From Sarcocystis neurona (taxonomy: Eukaryota > Apicomplexa > Conoidasida > Eucoccidiorida > Sarcocystidae): a stretch of 64,000 nt of DNA. Location of the stretch: positions 637,034 through 701,033 of the forward strand of contig KL647328.1 in NCBI GenBank assembly GCA_000727475.1, given 5' to 3'. Below, one piece after another: positions 45,874-56,724 of this stretch. Every line of letters starts with the position of its first letter. The stretch's first letter is position 1. The notes under the pieces were generated by a model. That model was given only the letters and a program-made list of their open reading frames with translations. It did no database searches and was not told the DNA's origin. Position numbers and translations under genes: made by a program.

Positions 45874-46173
45874 TCAAAAAGTGGAGTGCTTTCTGCCAAA
45901 AAGGAGGAATGATTCTTCATCTGTTAAGGCCTTGTAAACGTACTCGCAGACGTCGCCCTTGCAGAGTAAGTCTAAGTGTCTCAGATGGCTGTCGGCGCCC
46001 TTTATGCGTAGGCGGCAAGTTGATCCGCTCTCACAAAAGTTTATCGTGTCGTGGTTAAAAACTTCATCTGAATTGCCGCTTGAAACCCACCGACATACCT
46101 GGTGGTGGCAAAACCAAGGCAACACGAACATTGGCGAGAGCGAAAGCGTGCGCTCCTCTGACAACGACGCCAT
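45874..46173 (-). mobile_element. Degenerate Ty3/gypsy reverse transcriptase, palm-thumb part
   Basis: The minus-strand frame contains LPWFCHHQVCRWVSSGN, then DEVFNHDTINFCESGSTCRL, then GADSHLRHLDLLCKGDVCEY. These line up in order with the gypsy motifs 'P-F-G-L-x-N-A-P-A-T-F-Q', 'x-V-x-Y-L-D-D-I-L-V-F-S' and 'E-x-H-L-x-H-L-x-x-V-x-x-x-L'. The catalytic YLDD is destroyed, so this copy is inactive. It is opposite in orientation to the pieces at 38.7-43.2 kb. Confidence 0.48.
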
Positions 46174-47505
46174 CTAATGAGACAACATGAATAGATTGCC
46201 ACACGGACGTTTTACTCCAGTGACTGGCAGACGCGAAAGCTTGGCGTCTGCACTGTTGACCTGCTGGACTCTTACTTCAAAAGTGGTGATGCGCCACGTG
46301 ACACAGCTGCAAGGGTTCCCTCTAGCTGTCTGGGTACCAGTGTCTTCCGAGCCAATAAACGTACCTATACGGTCTATTCCAGAACTGTGCTTTACAGTGT
46401 ACAGCCCACAATGGTCGTGGCATCTCTATGCTCTGAAATGGACACAGAAAGTGTGATGTTACGGGTGGCAGAATTACATCCGAGGAGCGTGTTTCGCGCC
46501 ATTAGTGAGGGTAGCTCAATGGAGTAATATTTCAACGTTGTTCGGGCACTGAGCGGCGTACACACCATGTTGCTGCTTGCGCGCTTTATAGTTGCGTATC
46601 CTTGTTCTCCAGAGCGTAAGCGAAGGGGTATCAGGTGAATGCCACTTTACTTTGTAAACAAGGCTGGTCATCACCGTCGTCATCCAGTCTAGCTTCAGCT
46701 AAATGGAGAGGCTTAGACGTGCACTGCGCAGCATTCAGTCAGTGTGCATACGCAGTATCTCTGCTTTAAAAGGACAGATATTACTGCTGCGTGGCGCCTG
46801 CTGCTAGCGAGTGCTAGCAGTCACCTAAAGGAGGTCTCGTGCGGCGGGTAATGTTTTGAACGACACTCCGAAGCGACTGACGGAAAAAGTACTTCTTGCA
46901 CAATCATTCTTGCATGCCTTGCGCTCTGACAAGGTTCGAAGTCTCTACTTTCGGTCTTATGCGTGACCCTGCTGCCTGTGGGAGGCATTTGGGGGGACAC
47001 GACACGAAAAGTGCAGCAGCCCAGAAGCACCCATCTGAGAACGGCCCACCAACCTCTCGTAAGCTGAGTGACCCATTACACATGAAGGCAGAGCAGCTAT
47101 CGCTGCGTGTCGCTTATAATTTCTATTCGTCGTTTCTCCCTTAGCAGCCTTCTAGCAGTCAGTCGACGAAGCTTTACTGCAGACAAGCCTATTTGCCCAC
47201 CTTGGGTACACGGAGTAGCCTTATCCGCCCATTTCTGGGAAATGGATTTACCTTGACATAGCAAGTCGATCACGTATTTACCAGGAAGCACTTTTACTTC
47301 GGGTTAGGTTGCTGATTTCTGCGTCTGCAAGAAAGCATATTCGTACACACACAACGCTAAAATGTCGGTGTAAAACCGGTAGGAGAAAAGATCATGCGGG
47401 ACCACGCGACGCACTCCTGGTGAGCGGAATGCTGGCTCGCAGCCCTCTACGAATCTTCGCTTAAAGTAGAAGGCGCGTCTAGAGAGCACGGTGGATAGCA
47501 AAAAT

Positions 47506-47908
47506 TCAGCAAGAAGTTGTGAACTGCGGAAAGGGAGACACTGAGCAACGCTGGTCCCTTTTAGTTGTGACTTCATCGATCCGAATCCCGCATCGATCCA
47601 GATGACGCGGAAGAAACGCTGCGTCCGGGTGACAGAGGCGTGCGGTCACATTCAAAGGGCCAGCTACGCACGGACCGTTTAGTCCATTTAGCCAAAGCGG
47701 CCCTGAAGCGTTTGCAAGGCCCGTTCGTACTTCCAAATAAGAAGAGGACAACGCTGAAATCAACCTGAGCACGATCAAAGAGGAAGCGTCCGCAGACGGC
47801 CACGCATGCTGAAGGCGCTTGAAAGCTTTTAAGTGGAAGAGAAACCGAAAGCGACGACATCTGCGGAAGAAATATGGGTCCACTGCTACATAAGTGTGAA
47901 CAAATCAC
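47506..47908 (-). mobile_element. Degenerate integrase C-terminal (GPY/F-like) segment
   Basis: Two overlapping minus-strand frames share the signal. One has RAQVDFSVVLFLFGSTNG then FRAALAKWTKRSVRSWPF, resembling 'V-x-F-x-V-G-D-x-V-L-L-S' and 'K-L-x-P-x-W-x-G-P-F-x-V'. The other has ASGPLWLNGLNGPCVAGPL. The distance to the integrase core at 48.4 kb is right for one gypsy integrase. Confidence 0.35.
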
Positions 47909-48381
47909 TCAATCCAACGGACTCTGCTTTTAGGTGTGAAAGTATCTATGAGGAAGTCCATGCGCGCCACAAGCGAGCCTGTATACAATTAGAGAGGCCT
48001 GGAAGCATACTTGGCATTAAGCGTATGTACCTTGCACACTCAAAAAAGATATCTGTGTTCAGAACGTAGGAAAGGGCTCTACCCTGGGGACGCGGAGAGT
48101 GCCCTAACGAAGTGACTTTTGCAGAGCACAGAAAAAACTACCGTTGAGCGTGGCGGCTCTCAAAATCCCACAGGGCTGCCTGACGAAAGTTCAACCCAAC
48201 GCAGCCTCGTCTGGCACAAATTGTTAGTGGGGCGCACTAAAATTACGCGCTAGGGTAACACTGGGTCAAAGACCCGGCTAGAGAAACGTCTATACGCTAC
48301 GGTCGAAAGCATATAAGAGTCTTCAGTTTCGTTGAATACGGTATATGCGATGGATCCCACAGTTAAACAATGCACTTTATG

Positions 48382-48474
48382 ATCAGTCACTTTCTGGGGC
48401 AGCACTATGTTCTTACAATCCAGTTTATGGTCAGTATCACTTTCTGGGGCAGCACTATGTTTTTAGCAAGTTGT
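48382..48474. repeat. 50-base tandem duplication
   Basis: CACTTTCTGGGGCAGCACTA begins at 48388 and at 48438, and the flanks also match (TTTATGATCAGT / TTTATGGTCAGT), giving a near-perfect 50-base tandem duplication. Confidence 0.8.
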
Positions 48475-48740
48475 AGAAGTCGTCTCAAAAATCTCCTCGT
48501 CAACTTGCACGTCGTGAGGATCTTCCTGCCTGTGACAGCAAAGACGATCACTGAGATTGCTGTTCCCTCGCACTTTTTAAGAAGAGTGCTCCACGGGACG
48601 ATGAGATCGAAAAAAACGAGTGGTGCTAGTCTCCATCTAAGGTGTTCAATTCGCGCTGGAGAATGGCACCGTCGTTTCAAACCCACCACGTGGCACGGGG
48701 TGCTGTCAACAGGAAGCGGAACAAGGAACTGCCTGTTCAC
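48405..48740 (-). mobile_element. Degenerate Ty3/gypsy integrase core
   Basis: The minus frame reads LAPLVFFDLIVPWSTLLKKC (compare 'x-x-M-D-F-I-V-x-L-P'), TAISVIVFAVTGRKILTTCK (compare 'D-A-I-L-V-V-V-D-R-L-T-K-M-x-H-F-x-P') and FLRRLLQLAKNIVLPQKVI (compare 'L-H-G-L-P-K-x-I-V-S-D-R'). The first Asp is kept and the second is lost. A 50-base tandem duplication interrupts the frame's end. Confidence 0.5.
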
Positions 48741-48749
48741 TCTGTCGAG

Positions 48750-49068
48750 TTGGTGCCACTAGAACAAGAGCAACTTGGTGGCTTATAGAGGGGCGCATTT
48801 CGACGGGAAGGTCGGACACAGGGAGAGCCGCAGGTTTGGAGAAATGTTCGTCCCTGACGTTTTGAGGGAGAAAGTGTAGGAGCCAGGTTTGTGTCAAAAG
48901 TCCTCTTGACGTTGAGCTGTTACCCTTTCTCAAAGCCAGCAGCCCTGGACGAACACTGGTGAGGCAACAAGAGAACTTGTTTGTAGCCACGCAGCCTCTG
49001 CAACCGTATACGATATGAAGCAGCCGCATACACGGGGTTACACGCGGTAGCCTGTCGTGACTGTGCAT
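48750..49068 (-). mobile_element. Possible integrase zinc-binding region
   Basis: Just upstream of the core (minus strand), RLLHIVYGCRGCVATNKF followed by PGLLALRKG recalls the second half of the H-H-C-C zinc module ('Y-V-x-x-C-x-x-C-x-x-x-K' and 'G-L-L-x-P-L'). Position and order are right; similarity is moderate. Confidence 0.32.
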
Positions 49069-49099
49069 GCGAGCCTTCTGTTCAAATTTTCAACAGTCG

Positions 49100-50340
49100 T
49101 CCTGAATGGAGTCTTGCTTGCCGCCTCTCGCCCCTCCCTCTATACGCGTGCATGGCTATTATTTGTCGTGGCAGGCCAAGCAGTCTCAGACTATCGCTTA
49201 TATACGTATACGCATGTGTATGTGTATATCAACCTGTGCAGTTATCTATTTGTCAGCATTTATCTATCGGTGCGCATATGTATGTATGTGTAGTGTGCGG
49301 AGAGACCCTTTCAGCGTTTGGCGTTGTTCGCCTCTTGGAGATAGGCGGTCTGCAGGTTGCGCTTTGGCGTGAACACGGAGGACTGCTCGTAGAGCTGGCA
49401 CCTGTTCAACGCTCGTTTTTGTCACGAGAATCGCGTACGTAAAATTGCAGCTCAGCTGCGGATCACGCAGATTGCTGCTGCACGCGTAGCAGGTATTCAG
49501 ATACATCAAACCTCCTAGTCCCACACTAAAGCATCTCTGTGAGCCCTGTTTCCACTGTCGTTCCCTTGAGGCGCTGTTGCATGCTCTAAAGGTTCTGGAA
49601 CTACCAGAGGCAATACTTCACACTCCAGCGTCCTCAGGCGTTGCTTCACGTAAGCAAGCGCGCGAATTAAGAGGCGTTGCCGTTTCGAAGGCCTGAAGAT
49701 CAGAGTAGATTGCAGGATTTTGAACCGCAAGTACGAGTGTGAGCGGGTCCTCTTGGTATGTGGTAAGACTGTTTGATGTTCGAAAAAAAGGTCTTAGCAA
49801 GAACAACTGCTTCCGCATCGAGAAAGCTGGACGGACGTGATGCTGTCGTTCTCCAGTTCTAAATCAAGATTGGGAGCGTTCCTCTAGGCAGGAGGTTCTC
49901 TTATACTACATTCCAACGTTCGTGCCACATCGCGCAGAAGCCACATCGTGCTCAAAAAGCGAATACACTGCTATGGGGACTTGACTTACCGAGGCGGTCG
50001 TCTCCGCACCTGTTGACCTTCGACGCTGCCTACCCCCTGCTGTTCGCCAGTTACATTGCAAAAGTGTTGTCCTGAGCAATCGGCGAACAGCGCACATATC
50101 ACTCATTTCAAGGTTTTCGTCGCTACAAAGCTCCGTGCAATACACAAGCGCAGGCTTACTAAAGGACATTAGAGTGCAGAGGTGTGAACGAGCGACGAAC
50201 AGTCACTTGAGGTGAAAATGTGACGGCACTCAAGATATTTGTACATCCACTACGCAGGACCTGCGCATTCTGGCTGCGCAGCGCCGAAACCTGAACTTGC
50301 AATTAGCGTCTAGACAATCCCGTCGCAACTCAACCTACAA
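49100..50340. other. Spacer between retroelement cluster and the large gene
   Basis: Contains a TATATACGTATACGC / TATGTATGTGTA simple-sequence patch at 49197-49292. Minus-strand stretches at 49515-49818 are short and unassigned. No gene is called. Confidence 0.4.
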
Positions 50341-50367
50341 ACATTCTAGATATAAGGAGGACGGCAT

Positions 50368-53300
50368 TCAGCAAAGTTTTACTCGTATCCTCTTACCTCC
50401 TTGCACATTCGTTCTCTCTCGGGAGACGTTGCCTTGTGCACATTGCAATTTCGCACCTGGTGCAACTGCACAGTGAACAATATCGCCGCGGGTGCTCCAA
50501 GCCGTTTCAACATCTTCGTCTTGTCGATTCACTTGAGACGGGCCTTGCGTAGGGCTAGCCTGCTTCAGACCCCATTTCGTAGAGTTTCCTGCAACCGACG
50601 TAGTCTCCTTATCTTCTGGAGCATCGCCTTCCTTGGAAACCTCTCTTTTGGACAGCATGGGGGTCACACCCTTCGTGGCCCTTGTATCCACGCATGCGTC
50701 TGTTTCAGTTTCACGTGATTCGCGCCAACTGAACAGACATCTTTCAGAGAGTCTCCAGGAGGCGTCCGCGCTGGTGACCATTGTTTGAATTGAGGCACCA
50801 GGACGCATAGGAGAGCCCGCCGAGGAGAGCCGAGACGTGGGCGCCGCCAAGGACAACGTCCACGATTCGTGACGAGGAAGAGGAGAACTGCCGCTAAGCC
50901 TTTCTGCAAGGCACTCTACAGGCCGTGAGGTCGAACCTTCTACACTATTTTGAAGTTGTGGTCGCATATCTTCACTTGCTGCTATTAGGGCAGCAGCGAC
51001 TTCCCCAACTGTGGACCTGACACCGTTTGTGTCAGGTTTAGTCGGAGAGGAACACATGGGCTGTGCTGCTTTCAGCGGGATTACCGACAGTTCCTGCTTT
51101 GAAGCCGGAGCATCCGCAGACACGAGAGGTCCCCGCACTGACGCGTCTGCAACGGCGAGAGCAGCAGCGATGGCTTCGGACGCGCTTCCGCCGCCTCTGC
51201 GCGCCTGTTGCTCTAATATACCCTGCAACACTTGCAACCAGCTTATCTCGCGCGCTTTATCAACTAGCTCATGCAGGGAAGGGAGCACAGTAGGCGGCGA
51301 GGCACCAAAATTAGTACAAGGCAGTGGTCGGTTTTCGATGTTTATCTTGGTGTTGCAATGAGCTGTTGTGTTTGGCGGAGGCGTTGGAGGTGGAGGAGGC
51401 GGTGGAGGGGGTGGGGGTATCTTGGATGCGTTGTACGGGAAATCACTAGGCTGAGCAGCGGAGAAACACGAGTCTATAGAAGGACCTCTGGCGGTAGCAG
51501 GGAAAGAAAAAGCAGATGTGCTCTGTGGCAACGGTCGCGGCGGTTTATAATAGTGTTCTACCTGTACTTCGTGCCCTACTGCTGATTTGTAATTCTTGAA
51601 GAGAGTGGTGGGGGAAAAGGAGATTGTGCTAGTTTTACTTGTTCGCGGACTCCCGAACGGGTGGCGCGTGCTAGTGTCGCTTTCCTCTTGACGCTGTTCT
51701 CTTGACAGCAGAGCCTCGCGCTTGTGTCTCGTGGATAACGCGCTCCCCCACTGATTGTTGTAGGGCACAAAATCTCGAGACAGGACGTTTTTCGAACTGA
51801 CAGAGGCGGCGCTGTTTTGGGCAGCATCACGCGTGGACGCCAGCCCCCCAGGCCTACGTCCAGAAGCAGGGTGCCCAGAACTCCGTAAAGAGGTCACGTG
51901 TTTTGTCTCTGGGGTGTGCGGCGATTTCTGCAGCGTCCAGTGCCCTACGGAGCCAGTTGGCGGAGCTTTGTTATCTGGAAGCTGCTCCTTTCCTTGCCGA
52001 TGCTCCTCACGCTTCGGCTCTTGCTGGTGCCACTGCGGCATTTCTGGCTGTTCACGCTGTGGCAGTTGTTGCTGTTGTAGTTGTGTCACTTCTTGGTGGA
52101 GCCATCCTTCTGGTGGAGACGGCGTCATAGTGAAGGTTTCTTTATCTTTTTCTCTGTAGTTTTTCGAGATTTTTTCTGCCAGGGGGGAGTACGTAGCTTT
52201 CAAAGATATGGCTGCGCCGTGGACATTGCTCTCAAGCATCACTGTCTCAGAGGTATGTGGCACTGCGTTACTGTTTGCAAACTGGTGCGTAGGTGGAAAA
52301 CCCGCCGGCTGCAGGGTAGGTGGAAGGTCGGCAAGTGTGTTTACAATTTCATATGCTATGTTCCCCACCGCGACACCATCCGCACACTTTCGTATCCCCT
52401 CTTCGACGCAGAAGAGGTTGCTCGCTTGTTGGTCCGGGGCAAACGCAGTTTCTCCGCCACTTGGATGTGCTGCAGGATCAGCTTTACTATCAGCATTACT
52501 ATAACCAGGAGCGTCCCCATCTCTTGACTTCTCACTTGTCAGGCAGTTAGTTTGCTGAAGGTTTTTCTGTGCGCCTGTAACGTCAGTCCGTGTGAGATGC
52601 TGCATCGTCTCAACGTCGAGAGCCCTTGATCTCCTCCCTGATGGTCCGTCGCACGTGTGTGTGACGCATGACCGCTCTTCGCGCTCACTGCTGGCTTCTT
52701 CTTCTCTTTGCTGTCGGCTGTCGCATATACATGGGGAAAGTCCTGAATAAGCAACCGCATCGCAAGGAGACAGAATTGAGGGCCAGCTTGAGGACGCTGG
52801 GGCGCAGGTCCACTGCGTGCGTGCGTAGTTTGAACAAGCTTCTGTCCCCGCGCGCCCAGCTGGGGGCTTGCGAGGCGGCCTAGCGTCTCCACCGAAGCAG
52901 TTTGTATCTGGGAGAGGGGCTGCTGGAGAAGGGCTACCAGTGGAAGAGCGCTGGTTTGATTCACTTGTTTCTTCCTCCGTCTTTCGCGAAAGTAGTTCAG
53001 TGTTTACCGACACAGTTCCGCTCTCTGCAGAAAGGTCGCTAAACTGGTGCAAGGTTGACATAGTCAGCTTTTGCTGGGAAGGCTGCTGCAGCTGATTTCG
53101 TAATTCGTCGACTACACAGTGAACGGACCTCCCAGGAGGTGCCCCGCCATCATCAGCAGTATCAACAGTGTCTGAGTTCTTCAGTTGTGCCCCCCTTGCG
53201 GTGGAAAGCGTGTTGCCAGCAGCAACCACAGCATTCAAGCAGCTTGGTAGTTGTCTATAGGCAGGGCAGGTTGGCAACCACAAGCCAAGACGGCAGTTTT

Positions 53301-56300
53301 CCGTGTCTAGCTGTTGCGGTTGCAAGAAGGATGCGGGATTTCTGGAATTTGTAGAGATCACTATATCGCTCGTACTGTCCACGCTGACGAGTGAAGTGGA
53401 AATCCCTAAATCTCCAAAGGTCATCCTGTGTGTCGTACTGCGGTTACCTCTCTGATATACCGCAGCGGATGCCTTTACGTCGTGCTTGCAGGTGACCTCG
53501 TGCTGTACCTCACGTTTTTGCACGTTTCCTGGGAGACCAGATTCGACATTGCGCACAGGGACCTGCGGGTCTTCCAGAAATGAGGGAAGTTTCTGAATTG
53601 AGACGCACACATCACTGGATGAGGCCACCATTGGCTCATCTGTTGCTTTACGCCCGTCGGCTCCACTCAAGGGCACAGAAGGTTTCGCCTCTTCTCGACC
53701 GGTTTCTTTCGCAATTCTGTTTAGCCGTCCCACAGTGTTCTCGTCTTGTGCAGTTGGAAGGAAAGCTAGAAGCTCTAGCATCGATATGGCCGCCAGCGTA
53801 ATGCGGGCTGCTGCATCCGACGGATGGACATACACGCCCGCGGATACGGCTGACGGGAGGATATCCTGTTCGTCAAGTCGAGGAGTTCTCAGCACTGACG
53901 GAATGGGCTGTATAGATACAGGTTGTTTCCCTGTTGAACCGTTGTAAGAAGAGTCAGAATATCCTGCTGGCGCGGCCTTCTGTAGCTGGACATTAGACCT
54001 GGGTGGAAACGAGTTTCCGGCGGAGTCACTCGGGCTTGTCGCGTTGCTGTTGCTTTTGTCAGCTACGGAGTGACGCTGAGAATCTAGTGTTAATACACCG
54101 CTACTTAATGCAGCATAAGCTTCGTGAGGCTGGAGAGGCTCCGTGTGACACAGCTTTTGGTCTGAGGCAAACCCATCTTTGACGGAATCCGCGAGGACCT
54201 CCACGTGTGCTTGTGCTCCGCTAGAGTTTCCTACGTCTTTCCCCATGCTGCTTTGCTCTGGGTGGCCTTCTCTGCGCCAGGTGCTGTTGCTGCGACTGCT
54301 TGCAACGATGTTTCCACCAGAAGCGTAATCACTTCCCACGGCGCCGCAAAGCTCACCCTCCAGCGCGCCGTTTGCAACAGTAGTTATACTCCACAAGCAA
54401 CCCCCAGCGTTGAGCAATGGTTTCGTTCGTCGTACCGAAGACGGAGGAGACGCAAAATCTGGTACATCCTCGTCAGCAACTACTGTCGACAGCAACGCCT
54501 TACGCGGGCTTTGCACCCGTTGTACACTGCTGGACACAGTGACGCCAGGGTATAGCACCGTTTCATAACGCTGGAGACTGTTCCGTGTGCTAGTTGTGCT
54601 ACTGCTGGCACACACAGTTTCTCGTCTACCAAAAGACGAGAGCGGGGCTGGTGTGTCCGGCATTCCTGTGTGTGAGTTCTGGGCACCGCTGTCCCTAAGC
54701 TTGACGGCAGGCAGCTGCGGAGAAACGGTTCCGCACTGGCTGATCTCTTTAGGTTCAATCTGAAGTTCACTGCACACACAATGTTTTTCACTTTCCGGCG
54801 CTGTTGAATTGATCCCAGTCGGAGGGCAGGTATATGGTGTCCACGTGCTTTCAAGAGTCTGACTCTCCGTCTCGATGCACGAATCTCCAAGGACTTCGAA
54901 CACGGTGTCTATAACATTGCATTCGCAAAGACGTGCTGAGCGTTCTGGAGTCGAAATAATACTGCGCTTGCAGGACAGATGACACTCAGGAGACACACGC
55001 GAGGATGCGACAGGTGACCCGTTCACCACTGGCACGACAGCTTCCTGCGCGGAGGTCTTAGGAGGGACACACGACGTGCGCGAAGGGTCTCTCGGCGGCA
55101 ATAATGAACGAGCAGCAAAGGAAGGCTGAACCATCGTAAGTACACTTACTGACGACAAGTCAGCGGCAGTTTCCTCTGCCACACCTACGGGGGCTGCCAG
55201 TAATGCCGCAGTTCGCTGCCGCAGATTAGTAGACGTGCCTTCCAACAACATACTCGGCAGTAAAGCTTTAATCTGTGAGTTCGGGTGCTCTTTCGAAAGT
55301 ACGCTCAATCCATCCAGTCCGGCACAAGAAGTCTCCGTAGACCGTTGATGCGGAATTTCATGTTGTTTCTTGCGCTGCAGATGCTGTAGCTGTTGTTCAC
55401 CGTGGTCTTTCCTCCCTTGCAACTGATCCGCTGGGCACCTAGACGACACTGCACGACGATTTTCAATGTTCTCAGCTACCCCCCCCCGGGCGCGTTGGAG
55501 AGCAAAAAATTCCGATGGTGCTGGCGCAGAAGCACCAGGTGTCTCATACTTGTTGACTGGCGGGGTACTTGCTGCTGTCTCTGTACTCTTGAAACTGGAT
55601 TTCCCCATGTGAGTAGCTGCCTGCGGCAGCACACTTCCGCGAAGAAGGAACATATCGCTCTCAACGTGTTGTACGTTGGTCTGGGGTCTGAGGCTGCACA
55701 CAGGCGTTCCGGTGTCAGGCCCGGTACGAGTCAGAGGAGGCGAAAGATCAAATGAGCCTTCGTGCTCTGCTCGAAGCCGTGCACACAACGAGTGCCGCGT
55801 GCCGTCTTCTTCTGCCTTAATTATATTTCTGTTTTCATCGTCCAACGACAGTAGCAACTTGGGGAGAAAATTTGTGTGTGCTTTTGCCCACGTGTAGCGT
55901 TCTTCTGGATCTGTTTGTGCATAGACGCCCGCAGCAGTGCAGTCAGCAAACGTAAGGGGCGTTGCAGACGTTGACTGTGAAGCCTGTCCTCTTTCCCTTT
56001 GCGGACTTCTAAAGGGGACGCTGGAAGCGCCTGCAGCAGAAAGAGGTGGCTCGTCACTGCTTATTAGTTCCTGGCGCAGACCAACTGCACTCTCATGCGG
56101 ACTGCGTCTGTCGGTGGCGAGCGTAGGGTCCAAGTGAGCCGATTCAATCGGGCAGGAATGGCTTTTTTCCCAGGTGGCTTGATACGGCGCTTGCAGCTTG
56201 AAAAAACCAGAGAGCAATTCTACCGCGCTCTCCTCGTGTTTGCACTCATCTGGAGGTTTACAAGAGTCACTCCAAAGTGCAGCCATACTGTCACCACTAT

Positions 56301-56724
56301 TTATCTTCACGGTTTCCTCAGTATCACCGGTGGCAGCAATATACAGCTCTGGTGGGCTTTCCGTTGGTTCGTCCGCCCTTTGTGAAGTATTGCTCTCCTT
56401 GCATAACAAGGGAAACTTACAGCCGTGTGCATCTTCTGCACCAGTCAGGAAGGCAGCGCCTCCTACGTTTGGATAACGCTGTTGACCTGCTAGTGGTAAA
56501 TCAGACTCGAAGGCTGTCGGACCGTGAAGTTGTCCTTCGTACGTGGAGCTGCACACACCATTGAACAAGAGCTCTATGCTTGAAGCACCGACTTCGCGTA
56601 TTAAATTCGTCCCCTTTAATGAACCAGTGGTGGCGCTGTTTGCACTGAGCAAGGTGGAGAGGCTTGCTGTTGATGCGCGCGTGGTGCGAAAGGTTCTTTT
56701 GGGCGTGCGCTCGGCGGAGTCCCA
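50368..56724 (-). CDS. Giant unrecognised protein, main exon
   Basis: One minus-strand frame is open for ~2,118 codons, far beyond chance at this base composition. It is rich in Ser, Thr, Pro, Glu and Gln but has hardly any CAG-type homopolymers, unlike the genes at 1-28 kb. Features include a poly-Pro run near 51388-51421 followed by TPPPN, a Gln-rich HQQEPKREEHRQGKEQ-type stretch, and more ordered-looking parts such as LHELVDKAREISWLQVL and SASEAIAAALAVADASV. It ends QGGKRIRVKLC. No catalytic or binding domain is recognised; it is likely a largely disordered scaffold or regulatory protein. No in-frame ATG marks its 5' end, so it is probably an internal or terminal exon. Confidence 0.65.
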   Translation of the reverse strand, partial: WDSAERTPKRTFRTTRASTASLSTLLSANSATTGSLKGTNLIREVGASSIELLFNGVCSSTYEGQLHGPTAFESDLPLAGQQRYPNVGGAAFLTGAEDAHGCKFPLLCKESNTSQRADEPTESPPELYIAATGDTEETVKINSGDSMAALWSDSCKPPDECKHEESAVELLSGFFKLQAPYQATWEKSHSCPIESAHLDPTLATDRRSPHESAVGLRQELISSDEPPLSAAGASSVPFRSPQRERGQASQSTSATPLTFADCTAAGVYAQTDPEERYTWAKAHTNFLPKLLLSLDDENRNIIKAEEDGTRHSLCARLRAEHEGSFDLSPPLTRTGPDTGTPVCSLRPQTNVQHVESDMFLLRGSVLPQAATHMGKSSFKSTETAASTPPVNKYETPGASAPAPSEFFALQRARGGVAENIENRRAVSSRCPADQLQGRKDHGEQQLQHLQRKKQHEIPHQRSTETSCAGLDGLSVLSKEHPNSQIKALLPSMLLEGTSTNLRQRTAALLAAPVGVAEETAADLSSVSVLTMVQPSFAARSLLPPRDPSRTSCVPPKTSAQEAVVPVVNGSPVASSRVSPECHLSCKRSIISTPERSARLCECNVIDTVFEVLGDSCIETESQTLESTWTPYTCPPTGINSTAPESEKHCVCSELQIEPKEISQCGTVSPQLPAVKLRDSGAQNSHTGMPDTPAPLSSFGRRETVCASSSTTSTRNSLQRYETVLYPGVTVSSSVQRVQSPRKALLSTVVADEDVPDFASPPSSVRRTKPLLNAGGCLWSITTVANGALEGELCGAVGSDYASGGNIVASSRSNSTWRREGHPEQSSMGKDVGNSSGAQAHVEVLADSVKDGFASDQKLCHTEPLQPHEAYAALSSGVLTLDSQRHSVADKSNSNATSPSDSAGNSFPPRSNVQLQKAAPAGYSDSSYNGSTGKQPVSIQPIPSVLRTPRLDEQDILPSAVSAGVYVHPSDAAARITLAAISMLELLAFLPTAQDENTVGRLNRIAKETGREEAKPSVPLSGADGRKATDEPMVASSSDVCVSIQKLPSFLEDPQVPVRNVESGLPGNVQKREVQHEVTCKHDVKASAAVYQRGNRSTTHRMTFGDLGISTSLVSVDSTSDIVISTNSRNPASFLQPQQLDTENCRLGLWLPTCPAYRQLPSCLNAVVAAGNTLSTARGAQLKNSDTVDTADDGGAPPGRSVHCVVDELRNQLQQPSQQKLTMSTLHQFSDLSAESGTVSVNTELLSRKTEEETSESNQRSSTGSPSPAAPLPDTNCFGGDARPPRKPPAGRAGTEACSNYARTQWTCAPASSSWPSILSPCDAVAYSGLSPCICDSRQQREEEASSEREERSCVTHTCDGPSGRRSRALDVETMQHLTRTDVTGAQKNLQQTNCLTSEKSRDGDAPGYSNADSKADPAAHPSGGETAFAPDQQASNLFCVEEGIRKCADGVAVGNIAYEIVNTLADLPPTLQPAGFPPTHQFANSNAVPHTSETVMLESNVHGAAISLKATYSPLAEKISKNYREKDKETFTMTPSPPEGWLHQEVTQLQQQQLPQREQPEMPQWHQQEPKREEHRQGKEQLPDNKAPPTGSVGHWTLQKSPHTPETKHVTSLRSSGHPASGRRPGGLASTRDAAQNSAASVSSKNVLSRDFVPYNNQWGSALSTRHKREALLSREQRQEESDTSTRHPFGSPRTSKTSTISFSPTTLFKNYKSAVGHEVQVEHYYKPPRPLPQSTSAFSFPATARGPSIDSCFSAAQPSDFPYNASKIPPPPPPPPPPPTPPPNTTAHCNTKINIENRPLPCTNFGASPPTVLPSLHELVDKAREISWLQVLQGILEQQARRGGGSASEAIAAALAVADASVRGPLVSADAPASKQELSVIPLKAAQPMCSSPTKPDTNGVRSTVGEVAAALIAASEDMRPQLQNSVEGSTSRPVECLAERLSGSSPLPRHESWTLSLAAPTSRLSSAGSPMRPGASIQTMVTSADASWRLSERCLFSWRESRETETDACVDTRATKGVTPMLSKREVSKEGDAPEDKETTSVAGNSTKWGLKQASPTQGPSQVNRQDEDVETAWSTRGDIVHCAVAPGAKLQCAQGNVSRERTNVQGGKRIRVKLC

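Noticed and set aside
38500..49200. Intact LTRs or a tRNA primer-binding site around the gypsy fragments
   Set aside because: No long direct repeat pair and no TGGTATCAGAGC-like primer site was found. The fragments are too decayed to delimit elements.
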